A DNA stretch of 64,000 nucleotides from Arabidopsis thaliana (taxonomy: Eukaryota; Streptophyta; Magnoliopsida; Brassicales; Brassicaceae), in the NCBI RefSeq assembly GCF_000001735.4, contig NC_003071.7, positions 10,595,151 through 10,659,150 on the forward strand, read 5' to 3'. Below, in pieces: positions 53,385 to 64,000 of this stretch; the first letter of the stretch is position 1, and the number at the start of each line of letters is the position of its first letter. A program made the translations under genes and the position numbers. The notes under the pieces were generated by a model. That model saw only the letters and a program-made list of their open reading frames with translations, searched no databases and was not told the DNA's origin.

Positions 53385-55052
53385 CGCCATCGTGTTCGAT
53401 TTCCAACTTAAGTATGGAACCCTTGTATCCCTCCAAGGCCAGTTAGAAGAAGCTAGAAAGAACCTCACAAATTCTAGAAAGCATGAATATTCACTAGTCC
53501 GAGAATAAGTAACCAAGCTTAACATAGCGGATATAGTAAGCAAGTGACCTATATTCCACTGTCCAATCTTCAGCAATCAGAGAGAGAAAAGCTAGTCATG
53601 TTGGAACAAATACTCCACGAGAGAATAATTGCTCAAGACTTGGATGTAGAGTCAGTTGCCGATGCTATCCGTTGTTCAAAGGCTGGTATTTCAGATCCTA
53701 ACCGCCTTATAGCTAGTTTTATGTTCATGGGACAACCAAGTGTTGGTAAGACCGAGCTTGCCAAGGCACTAGCTGGATACCTTTTCAACAATGAAAACAC
53801 AATAGTGAGGATAGATATGAGTTAGCACATGGAAAAAACGTTAGTCTCACAGCTCGTTGGTGCATCACCTGGCTATGTTGGTTACGGAGACGGTGGGAAA
53901 TTAACTGAAGTTGTTCGAAGGAGACCTTATTCAGTGGTTCAGTTTGATGAGATCGAGAAACCGCACCTTGATGTCTTCAGTATCTTGCTTCAACTACTAG
54001 ACGATGGAAGAATAACTAATTCTCATGGTAGGACACTAAGTTTCACAAACTGTTTTGTAATAATTACATCTAATATAGGCAGGGCCGGCCCATGGCTACA
54101 GCCCATGAAGCAAGGGCTTTAGGCATCAATAAGTATAACTCTTTTTAAAAATGTTGCAGTGGTCTAGTGGTTGTTCTAACATTTTTAAAGTAAAAGTCAC
54201 GGTTTTGATTCTCGAGTTTTCTAAAACTTTGTGTGTGTGTTTTTAACAGTGTTCATTAATGGGCTAAATTTTTTTGCTTTAGGCAGCCAAATAGTTTGGG
54301 TCGGCCCTGAATATAGGATCTCTACATATACTTGAGACTATTCGCAACAATGAAGATATCAAAGAAGCATTTTATGAAATGATGAAGCAACAAGTTGTGG
54401 AGTTAGCAAGAAAAACTTTTAGGCCAAAGTTCATGAATAGAATTGATGAATACATAGTTTCTCAGCCTTTAAATTCAAGCGAAATATCCAAAATCGTGGA
54501 GTTACAGGTATCTTACTCTTGTTTTTTCCTATTTAGTTTTCACAATCTTTATTTTTAAATCTATAGATTGTTAAGTTTCATAGGCCTCCAACTCAAAAGC
54601 AATTGGTAATGAGTAGATTATCCCATGTCCATCATATACTACTCAAGTCTCTTCTCATATTTCTTCACATAGATTAGTTTGTTCAAGTATACTTCGTGCC
54701 CATTGCTATTGACAATGAGTGGATATTGTCTCATGTCCCTTTATAATTGTATTGTTACCTTATAGAGGTGGTGCAGATGAGACAAGTGAAGAAGAGGTTG
54801 GAACAGAATAAAATAAATCTTGAGTACACAAAAGAAGCTGTGGATCTCCTTGCTCAGCTTGGCTTTGACCCCAACAATGGGGCAAGACCGGTGAAGCAAA
54901 TGATTGAGAAGCTTGTGAAGAAGGAGATCACCCTCAAAGTTTTGAAAGGAGATTTTGCAGAGGATGGCACTATTCTTATCGATGCTGACCAGCCTAACAA
55001 CAAACTGGTCATCAAGAAGATGGAGAATAATGCTCATGTCAAAGAAAATTAG
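53385..55052 (+). pseudogene. ClpB/HSP100 C-terminal half (CLPB4-like), broken and split by a MITE
   Basis: ClpB is a hexameric AAA+ disaggregase. This piece begins in the middle domain (LKYGTLVSLQGQLEEARKNL) and includes the second AAA+ module: [18 protein letters not shown] (Walker A), [15 protein letters not shown] (Walker B) and [19 protein letters not shown]. After the inserted MITE it resumes at ITSNIG / SLHILETIRNNEDI and KFMNRIDEYIVSQPL. A last exon, from about 54,777, gives MRQVKKRLEQNKINLEYTKE to the end. In-frame stops lie near 53,504, 53,545 and 53,823. Walker A has changed from GPTGVGKT to GQPSVGKT. The active mitochondrial CLPB4 gene lies, from memory, a short way further along this chromosome (At2g25140). 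Confidence 0.9.
54079..54309. mobile_element. Non-autonomous hAT-type MITE (231 bp) with 8-bp target duplication
   Basis: The element begins CAGGGCCGGCCC and ends GGTCGGCCCTG, short terminal inverted repeats of hAT type. It is flanked by AATATAGG on both sides (54,071-54,078 and 54,310-54,317), a perfect 8-bp duplication. Removing the element plus one duplicate restores the ClpB reading through SNIGS, proving insertion into an exon. Inside, GTGGTCTAGTGGTTG (about 54,158) and GGTTTTGATTCTCGAG (about 54,202) resemble tRNA A and B boxes. Confidence 0.93.
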
Positions 55053-56029
55053 AAGATTTGGTTTTGTTCTATGTTTTGTAGATTCATGACTTTACCGCTC
55101 TGTCTTCTTCCTTCGAACATAAGCATTTGAAAATTAGAAGTTGGAGTGGTTGAGACTACTATTACGTATAGTGTTTTGTTACAGATATGATTTTCTTACC
55201 GAATCAAATCGGAGACAGGGATAATTGAATCGGATCCTCACTTATGTAGCTTCCAATATTGAAATGTTTATTCTTATAGTTTTTGTATTAATTCAAAAAA
55301 TATTTGCTACAATAATCCATGAAATTTTTCAAATAGCCGAACGAGATTTGGTGGACACATATTTCATCTACTGCAAAATAGAAAGGTGCTAAACCAAAAG
55401 GCTAGCTCATCAACACTGACAAATTTCCCAATCAAATATGCATGAACATACATAAGAATATTTGTTTCTTATTAATTAAGCTGAGATTACATATAAATAA
55501 TAAATTAAATTAAATCATTTAAATAATTCATATATAGGTACGAAAATTCGCAAAAGCATTCTGCAATACATGTTTTAGCATATAGAAGTGCATCTACACC
55601 GAAGATAATGCGTTACTATCATCATATAATGCGATAATATAACTAGGAATTAATATCCCATATGCGTTCAAAGTTAAAATAATAAACAAGTACAGTAAAC
55701 AACAATACACAAAAACCAAAGGAAACAAAAAAAATATTCAAATTTAACACAGAAATATTTTTATTGATCACTGAAGAAACTAATCTTTTATTAGCATCTT
55801 ACATAATTTTTTAGTATTAGAAAAAAACATTGTAAATGCATTATTCTAATTTTTGCTGTATTTTACGGTAAAATGGAAAATCTAGATTAATGAATAATTA
55901 TTTTCATTTCTGATATATAATCTTCTATTTCGTTTTAAACTTTCTATTTCTGCCATAAAAACGTTTCCTTTATAACATATGTACGAATATTTATTACAAA
56001 AACACTTTTTTGCTTCTTCACCAAACACT
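55053..56029. other. AT-rich spacer between the two ClpB fragments
   Basis: No gene recognised on either strand. Confidence 0.55.
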
Positions 56030-56742
56030 AGTTTGCTTCTTCTCCAAGCATCTTAAAACCTCAATCTTCCTCTTCTTTTAAAACACTAAACCAAGCTCCT
56101 TCTTGTTCCAATTCATCTTCTCTCCTCCTTCGTTCTCGCCCCCTATATGCCTGTGCTCACTTCAGCTCACGTTCCTCTCCCAGTTCTTTTCTTTTCCGGC
56201 CAGACTTTTTCATCGGAGTTTCCGGAAACGGTATAACTTCAGCCACTCAAGCCGCTTCTCGTTCTCGTGGACAACTCTTACCTCTTTCTCTCCAATTCCC
56301 GTCTCTGCGCCGCTTCTCGGATAAAGCAAATCAGGTTCGTGGTTGATTTTGATTCATTATGTCATTAATTAATCATCATACGTTTTTTTCTTTTGACTAG
56401 GTTAGTGATTATCTTAGTTTCTTATAAGGTGTTTTTTTCTATATGTAGACTGATGCTAAGCATGAAGCACTTGAAACATATGGAAGTGATTTAACCAAGA
56501 TGGCTAGACAAGGAAAACTCCCTCCTCTCATTGGACGTGATGATGAAGTTAACCGGTGCATCCAAATACTATGCAGGATGACAGAAAGCAATCCTGTTAT
56601 CATTGGTGAACCGGGTGTTGGAAAAACCGCTATTGTAGAAGGGTAATTAGTCTGTAATTATATCTCTCAAACTTATGATTGTACTGAAATACTATTCTTA
56701 AACATTTTCAGGTTGGCCGAGCGAATTGTAAAAGGAGATTAA
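56030..56742 (+). pseudogene. ClpB N-terminal fragment (CLPB4-like): transit region and first AAA+ start
   Basis: The 5' part (to about 56,330) resembles a CLPB4 leader/transit peptide out of frame (SARLFHRSF). After a spliced gap, 56,450-56,641 encodes [20 protein letters not shown] and [15 protein letters not shown], then the first Walker [16 protein letters not shown]. The next exon, from 56,713, gives LAERIVKGD and a stop, where intact ClpB continues GDVP. It has the same orientation as the C-terminal half at 53,385 but lies after it, so it cannot be the 5' part of that copy. Confidence 0.85.
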
Positions 56743-56794
56743 TGTCCCTAAAAGGAGATGTCCCTGATTAGTCTATTTAATCTTTCACAAACCT

Positions 56795-57475
56795 GAATCG
56801 TGGGCTTTCGGCTATTCACAAAGATATATATTTTGCATAGAAGCGTATACATTAATTGTTTACCCTCAACTTAATTTTATTTATTTTTAATCGCTGGTTT
56901 TACTAAGCATTCTTTTGTATATTGATAATCTTCAAAATTTGGACTAACTGAGCTTTAACCATTGAAATTTTTTATATCTTTTCATGGTGAGTAATTGTTC
57001 ACTTATATTACACGATACACTATTATCTAGATTAGTTTTCTTAGCAAAATTAGAATACCTTAAATTTACACTTTTGTTGGTAATAGATTTTTGATATATC
57101 ACATGTTTAGTGAGATTCAAACTTTTATCTAAAAAGTAAATAGTATATATCTTAAATAAAAGACACTAAACATGTGATATATAAAGAGTCTACCACCACC
57201 CAAGTTGTAAATTTAAGATACTCCATATTTGCAATGAGAACTAATTTAGATAATAGTGCATCATGTAATTAATAGAGAAGTACTCACCATGAAAAGATTT
57301 AACAAATTTCAATGGTTAAAGTTCCATCAAATACCAATTTTTGAAATTAGCAATACACAGAAGAACGTAGATTAAAAGCGGTGATCATAAGTAAAGAAAA
57401 TTAGGCTTAGGGTAAACAATCAATGTAAGCTTCTATGTAAAAGAAATATCTTAATGGATAGCCCAAAGCCCATAT
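56795..57475. repeat. Long inverted repeat (probable foldback or long-TIR element) next to the ClpB fragment
   Basis: The arms of about 330 bp pair around a centre near 57,130. GTGGGCTTTCGGCTATTCA at about 56,799 is mirrored by GGATAGCCCAAAGCCCAT at 57,455. TAACCATTGAAATTTTTTA is mirrored by AACAAATTTCAATGGTTAA, and GATATATCACATGTTTAGTG by CACTAAACATGTGATATATA. No gene. It starts about 50 bp after the ClpB fragment stops. Confidence 0.8.
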
Positions 57476-58957
57476 ACATAAATCCCAAAAAACTTATACT
57501 CATATTAGTTCAAAACTATATGTCCATCATAGACGCATCATCATTCTCAATGAGTTTTGAAATGATGTTTACCATCGAACAATATTTGTTCTTTCCCATC
57601 CAAATTACTTTTTTCCTTAATCAGTAACATTTTCAAGGTGATGTGCATATATATAAAGTCTATTATAAATAATTACTATGTGATATATGTAATGCTAAGA
57701 GTATAATCCCAATTAATTAATACTTTATACTATGACAAGATAAAATGACTTTACAACCAAGTTAGATTTATTTTAAAAAATGTAGAAACATCTTGATTTG
57801 ATTTATCTAACTTGGATGAGAAAAAGACTATAAATTTGATATGTGTTCACAAAAAGAAAAAATACTTTGAAATTTTGTAATCAAATTGAAAATCGCTTTA
57901 TTTATGTGACTAAAATCTCATAAGAATTTTACTACTAAACTTATAGTTTTTCCAACATAAAAAATATCATGATCTAATCTTAAAAGCTAAGAACATTTTA
58001 CAAAATCAAGGAAAGAAAAAAAAAAAGAGAGAGAAGATGTTATAATTACTATGATCACATGAGCACATAAAGTTATTAAAATATTTGAAAACAATGTGAA
58101 ATCATATGAATAGAGAAATCTTAAAACTTATTTTTGTTTCAACATACATTTTGAATACTTACTCTATTTGAATACCTTCTTCGATTTTTGCCTCATGGTG
58201 TTGAAAACATCGCGGAGTCGAGAACTATATATATCATTTTCTGACCAAACTTTAGAACATTTACATCCATGGATCAACATGAATCTCTGATACTTGGACA
58301 CATCACTAAAAGACGTGTTTTGTTTTCTTTGTCAACCAAATTGTTTATGTTTATGAATTTTATTTTGTTTCGAAAATAGAGGAAGTGTTTTGTTTTCTTT
58401 CTCAACCAAATTCAGATTGAAATATAAACAGATGCTCTGTTCGGATTTTATTCTATGGGCCACAACTTTTGTCTATGCATTGACAAAAAGAAAACAATCA
58501 ATATATCATTGGATACGAGTCACACAAACTCACTCAATATTTACACATCTCTCTCTTTATCCATCCCAAGACTTTATACACAAGAAGATACATTTCTGTT
58601 TCTGTATTAAACCAGGGAGGGACTCAAACTCTTGCATTACTGTCTATCTAATACTATCTCCATCAAAACACAAAGCTAAATCTTCTTCTGCATCTCTCCT
58701 TTCGTTACCTACTTTTTTCTTGTTACACCTACTAGAGGAACAAAGTTTCCTCCTTTTTCTTCTAATCTAAAAGACTAAATCCAAAGCAGTGTCTTGTCAG
58801 ATGATGAACTAAATCTGGGGAAATTCTCTAACTTTGGGTAAAATCCTCAAACTAGGAGCCACGATATATAGTTTCCAGCTCCTGGGATTGCCAAAGGCTA
58901 CTCAAGGAAGTCGAGCGAGAGTAGAGAACAACATCCTTTTGTGTGAGTAGTTGTGTT
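57476..58957. other. AT-rich spacer and 3' flank of FH18
   Basis: No gene supported. The last 200 bp (from about 58,750) are probably the FH18 3' UTR on the minus strand. An A-rich, GAGA-like block lies at about 58,015-58,035. Confidence 0.6.
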
Positions 58958-61900
58958 TCAATTCTCATTGTACACACCTTTCTTAAGTTTTTCATTCTCT
59001 GCTTCCTTCTGTGCTCTCTTCTTCTCAAACTCAACTTGCTTGCAGTTTTCCTCGTGTGATCGCACAAATATTCTAACAAAGTTTTGCAGAGTGGATACAA
59101 CTGCAGATTCAAATCAAACACCAAGATTTGGTATATCTTAAGGTCAGGGACAGAAAGGACACAACTCCAAAAACCAAATGAAAATAATGTATAGAAAATA
59201 AGATGTAAGAAGAGAAGAAACCATAATAGTGAGTTTGCATTAAATTGTTACCTTGCTCAAATGGGACACGAGCTGGATCTTCTCCGAAGTATAACGCCAA
59301 AGCATCGGCGCTTCCACCCTAAGAATGCCATGACAAAACACAGGTCAATGATAGCGGAAAAGAATCCTTACCACAGTACAGTGCTTTAGAAAGTAAAGCC
59401 AGGGAGAAGGTGGAGAATTAAAGATTCCTTACCACAGTCGAATAGAGAGAAGCCAAGGACCTTACTTCTCCTTCAGCAACGCTAAGAAACTCTTTCAAGT
59501 TCTGCATAATACAAGTACAAGTGTAAGCAGATGATGAAACACTAGCAACCAATAACGAAAGAAGCTTCTTGAATATCTAATTTAGCTTACCATTCGAAAG
59601 TGTTTTGATATTTGACCATCAGTTTCAGATGCAGTAAACTCTTGTACAACTTTCTCCAACCCTTTGCTAATTGCTTGCATCTCCTCTGCCAGGTATTTTA
59701 GTTGAATCTACCATAAAGGAATGTTTTCAGAGAGATTATCACCAAAGGCACAATTCGAATTGAGGTGTATTATTAAACACCGAGTTAAAGAAAAATAAAA
59801 GTACCTTTGTCGCAGCCTCCAAGCTCACCAAGTCTTTTGGAAAATTAAGTAGCTCTGGAAGTTTCTCGGCAAGCACCTGAGAGTACAAGCACGAAAATAT
59901 TATTGTGAGAAGAAACTGTTAGGATAACATACAAGGATAAAGACTAATGCATGTAAAAAATATAGTATACTAGTTAAGAGCAAAGAGATTTTAACATTAG
60001 ACAAAAACAAAAAAAGAGTTGGAGACGATTGGAAAGTCTAATACCTTACAGAGATAGTGCATCAGAGTCATCTTACTGTTACGGGATCTAGTGTCAGTGA
60101 GTTTCAGAAGACTATCCAGGCGAAATCCGATAGCTGAGCCTGTCAAAAGAGAAGAAATATATAAAAAAAAATGCAGAAGCGAATTCAAATTCTTGAATAG
60201 AACCAATGTCTCTCTTTGAGATAAATACTGTATTTGGCAGTCTAACGGTAATAGATATATGCTCACCCCTTGCAGTCCCGTGGTTCAATGCATTGCCCAA
60301 GGAAAGTATAGTTTGCATGATTCTTTTTAGTTTAGCCGAGCCTCTAACCTGGAAAGTGTAACATGCAGTAAAGTCAGAATGGAAAATCACCAAAATTAAT
60401 ATATGTGTTTCATAGACTATTTGCACAAAAAATCGACTTGCCTCATTGGCTGCACTATGTATGGTATTCAAACCTCTTCTAAGATCAGTAACCTGTAGGA
60501 TAAAAAAAAACATTTACTAATATAAGATCCAGGTTATTAGAAACTAGAAATTATGACAAAAATACAAACTCCAGTCGATTTCCTACTTGGGAGTGAAACT
60601 GAATCTTGAATGAGAAAACCCTTAGCTTAGTCTCCACTCGAGGAACTTTCAGCAGTTCTAAAAAGAACTATCACCAGAAAAGTAAAAAAATAGCTGTCAG
60701 TACATAATCAAGAGATGAAACTCGAAAGATTATTTAAATATGAAAGTGGAGCACCCGACTAACCTGCTCACACCGCCCCAAAGTTTCTTTATTTCCAGTG
60801 AAGCCCTACCGAAGCAAGAATACGAAGACATGAGATGTAGCACAAGTTTAATCACAAAAGAAGATATTGCCGGATGATAATAACTTCAAAATTTTCGTGA
60901 AGCAGAAAAATTTTAGATAAGAACCAGAAATAAATGTACCTTGAGCAATTCTGCTTCTTCTTTTGTTGGACAAAACTTTATTAGATTGTCAACTTGATCA
61001 ACATCTATCACTGACTCATCCAAAGCAAGAACAGAACTCTGTAACCAAAGATTATTAAGTTAAGAAAATTTTAAGCAGCTCTTGCATAACAAGATGAGAG
61101 CAGAGTGAACTTTGCACTAACCAAGTAGTAGAGCTTAAGAGAACAAGTCAAGAACTAGCAAAGCAATATCTTGCAAAAGGAATGTGTGCGTACCATCAAA
61201 TCAGGCAAAGGTATTTTAACTTTAGAGAGCATGATCTCACAGTTGTATGCTCGTCTGAGCTCAATCTGCAAAACTAATAGACAAAGTTAGAGGACGAAAA
61301 TAGAGTAACTGTCAATGGATCTTAATTTCATGCTGTGAAACTTCGCAAATTAAAAGACTTAAGAAATTAGGGAACAGTAGAATGTTCATTGCAATCAATT
61401 ACCAGCTGCACTTTCTCAACTTTAGGTCGGGCACGTCGACCTGATTTCCCACCATTGTTTTCACTGTCAGAGCTAAGATTCACTGCTGAGAAGAGTTTCT
61501 CAAGCTCAGAGATGTCAAAATCTGGAGCACTGGAATTCAAAAGACACAATGCTGCAATTAGCATAATAAAGAAAATCACAAAACTGTATAAAATTAGTAT
61601 TGGAGATATTAATCATACGTTGCAGCTTCATCAGATTTCTGCGCTTCAGCCCATAAACTTCCTTGCACTGCCCTAGTAAGCTTTAACCAATGATACGGTT
61701 TCAAGTTGGCCTTTCTCGTTTGACCCTGACCTTTAAGATTCTGTAAAATCCCACGCCCCTTTAAACCCAATGGTGGTCCAGGGACTGGAGGAATATTTCC
61801 ATTATGAGAACGAGACAATGGTGCAGGGGCAGGTGGAGGAGGAACAGGAGGAGATTTCAACACCAAAGAACTTGTGGGGGCTCCCATTCGAGAATTAGAA

Positions 61901-64000
61901 TGCAAAGGTGGTGGTGGTGGAGGTGGAGGATTAGTTGTAGCTAACAATTTCTTTGGAGGTAAAGGTGGTGGCAGAGGAGAAGATGAAAGTGCAGAACGGT
62001 GAGATTGTAGAGGAGGCGGAGGTGGAGGTGGAGGAGGCCCTTGTGTTGCTATGGAATTGCTGGTGGAACTTGGTGAAGGAGTGGAGCGCAGAGAGGATAT
62101 GGGAGGTGGGGGTGGGGGTGGAGGCGGACGAGACAAAATCCTCAGTGGCTTCAGTGGTGGCAATGGTGATGACGTCACTGCTGCTTCTGCTGAAGGAGGG
62201 CCATTTGAATGAACAGGTGTGGGAGACTGTGGACATTGTGGAGAAGCTTTTTTGGGTTGCGATGATGTCAGCGGATGCAATGTTGGTAGAAACGAAATTG
62301 ACGGTGAAGCTGGTGATGATGAAGTAGACTCTTCATCTTTACATGAACCATGATCATGTAATATTGAAGTGATCCCAAGGCTAGAGGGTGAGCTGTGAAA
62401 TCTGGATATTGAAGCAGGTGATCCTTGTGTGGGGCTACGGTTTGGAAGTGGTGATGTTACTGGACTTTGGACCATTCGAGGTGAAAATATCTTTGAGTGA
62501 ACATTTCTTTGGACTGAAACTCGAAGTCCACGCGATTCGTCAACCTTCTTAAGGATTGAATTCGGATCTGCATAAGATTTATGAGAGGACATTGTATCTT
62601 TCTCTTTTTCAGGAGAGGATGTATCAGGACTTGAAACAATATTTTCCGATATCATCAACTTGGTTTTCTCCTTAACTTTCTCAAGTGCCGATTCCAATAG
62701 GCTACGTGAGTCAGGGCTTCGAGGAGAACCTGAATCCAAGCTTTCTTGAAGGATATTTGCTGCTGTTATTTGGTTGAAAACAGTCACAGCAACATCAGAA
62801 TTTGGATCCAACCATTCAGCTTCACTAAATATCTCTTGAACCTTAGCAAATGCTTCCATAGGTAAAACATCTTTTTCCTCCATATGTGGCAGATCAACAG
62901 AGGCAAGCTTTTTACCAGCACCCATCTCCGAAAATATAACCTGAACAAACACAGAATGTTACTCCTCTCTTGACTTGGAAAGACAATTAGCTATGTATAA
63001 CATAAAATGCTTTTAACAGATATGCCAGACTCAAAACTGAACTCACTAATATTAATCATTAAATGCACAAAATTCTTGACTCAGAGAGATGTATTACACG
63101 AAGTACTTCTATACAAATGACTAGTATAATTCTGAGCTCATCGGGACTGACCATTTAAAGCTTAGACAACAGGCAACTCTTTTAACTAGGAAACCAAAAT
63201 TGGTCTACTTATTAAAGAGAAAGAAGATAATTAGTCACCTCTGCACTGAAATCCTTGGGAAACCGATCCGTTGTATTCCACAGTACATCAATCTCACCAC
63301 GGTTAAGTGTTAGAATGTTTGATCTAAGAAATGCAGTATTGAACACGACCCGAAACATCATCTCTTCCCTCTCAAGATCACTACCTAGGGTAATGCACTC
63401 TAGCACGACATCACCGAGAATATGGCAATTGATGTCAATCTTTACCAGTTCACAATCTGCCTGCAACAGTAGATGAAAAGTTAGGACTATCATAACTCTC
63501 TGATACTGGGAAGAGTCTGTATAAATGAACACATCAATGATAAAGATCTTGATATCACCTGCTTATATTGCCTAACAGCTTTGCTTCTTTTAGGCATCGA
63601 GAAAAGAACTTTTGAAGTCCGATCAGAAGCCATAAAAGGATCTTGACCATATATTCTGAATATGGGTCGGCAACCACCCTCACCATCAAAATCAGGAATC
63701 AGTCTAAGATTAACACAGTCTAATGTAAGGGCCTGGTCTAGCGGTGGCCATTGTGAGCCAACATTCCTCCTCGAGATATACTGAAGAAACCTCAACTGTG
63801 AAGGCAGCGGATTTAGTGGAGACATTAGCTGTAACAACTCACGAGGAGCCTGCTTATATATCATTTCTAGTGTTCTGTGTTCTCCACTAAACTGTTTGCG
63901 GTATAACAAGAGCGAAGCAAGCATAAAAGCTAAAGTCGGCCATCCGCCAAGCTCACAGTGCGACAATAAGATATTCTGTTGACTTAACAATAACCAACTT
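58958..64000 (-). CDS. FH18: FH18, class II formin (PTEN-like/C2, FH1, FH2); 5' end outside the window
   Basis: Sixteen visible exons read from the right edge: 63559-64000, 63239-63460, 61619-62940, 61403-61529, 61194-61265, 60940-61038, 60764-60805, 60587-60667, 60442-60513, 60267-60348, 60045-60139, 59805-59876, 59591-59707, 59433-59501, 59252-59318, 58958-59100. The first two hold the end of a PTEN-like domain and a C2 domain. The phosphatase loop is HCELGGWP instead of HCxxGxxR, so it is inactive and probably only binds phosphoinositides. The 1.3-kb third exon carries a disordered linker and FH1 poly-Pro runs (profilin-actin binding). The rest is FH2, with LKRIMQTILSLGNALNHGTA and the coiled tail KQVEFEKKRAQKEAENEKLK. 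FH2 nucleates and elongates actin filaments in the cytoplasm. The exon ending at 60,442 uses a GC donor. At2g25050 from memory. Confidence 0.95.

Noticed and set aside
58390-58770. 126-codon plus-strand frame downstream of FH18
   Set aside because: AT-rich, Ser/Phe/Leu-biased, overlaps the probable 3' flank of FH18; no family resemblance.
61953-62327. 124-codon plus-strand frame inside the formin FH1 exon
   Set aside because: Antisense of the Pro-rich FH1 sequence.

Overview
The window is plant nuclear DNA and matches, from memory, Arabidopsis thaliana chromosome 2 around At2g24930 to At2g25050. The evidence is short AT-rich GT-AG introns, plant-only families (WRKY, extensin, plant mobile domain, neprosin, class II formin), and translations that assemble exactly into recognised products: WRKY60 (271 aa), MAIL1 (509 aa), MAPR2 (100 aa), a RIO1 kinase and FH18. 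Identities come from recalled protein sequence; no search was run.

Region 1, about 1-13,400, is one large Mutator-like element (MULE) entering from the left edge. It holds the 3' end of a MURA transposase and several cargo genes: a decayed RPA1-like OB-fold gene, two GRF zinc-finger/coiled-coil genes, two unrecognised small genes, and a large DUF1985 + Ulp1 (C48) protease gene of the Kaonashi type. All its non-coding DNA, introns included, is studded with a short motif close to AACTCAGCCRTAAC, on the order of a hundred copies by eye. The exons lack it. This resembles the motif logic of VANDAL elements and their VANC anti-silencing proteins and is the most interesting signal here.

Region 2, 14-38 kb, is ordinary gene-dense euchromatin: MAPR2 (cytochrome b5-like), an F-box-associated relic split by a retroposon, a 7-exon neprosin-domain gene, a gene with four Myb/SANT-like repeats, an SKA2-like kinetochore gene, an extensin with nineteen 25-residue repeats, a SET-domain relic, RIO1, WRKY60 and MAIL1.

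Region 3, 38.5-57.5 kb, is a gene graveyard. It contains two plant-mobile-domain relics head to head beside MAIL1, a nearly complete but broken DRD1/CLASSY-type SNF2 gene flanked by truncated copies and a diverged direct repeat of about 2.5 kb, a type I MADS-box relic as an inverted pair, and two ClpB fragments in permuted order, one split by a 231-bp hAT-type MITE with a perfect 8-bp target duplication. Several of these arrangements are long inverted repeats that could give hairpin RNA.

Region 4, 58.9-64 kb, is the minus-strand class II formin FH18 (PTEN-like/C2, FH1, FH2), whose 5' end lies beyond the right edge. The host genes are unrelated in function and independently transcribed; only the MULE cargo looks like a co-travelling, co-marked gene set.
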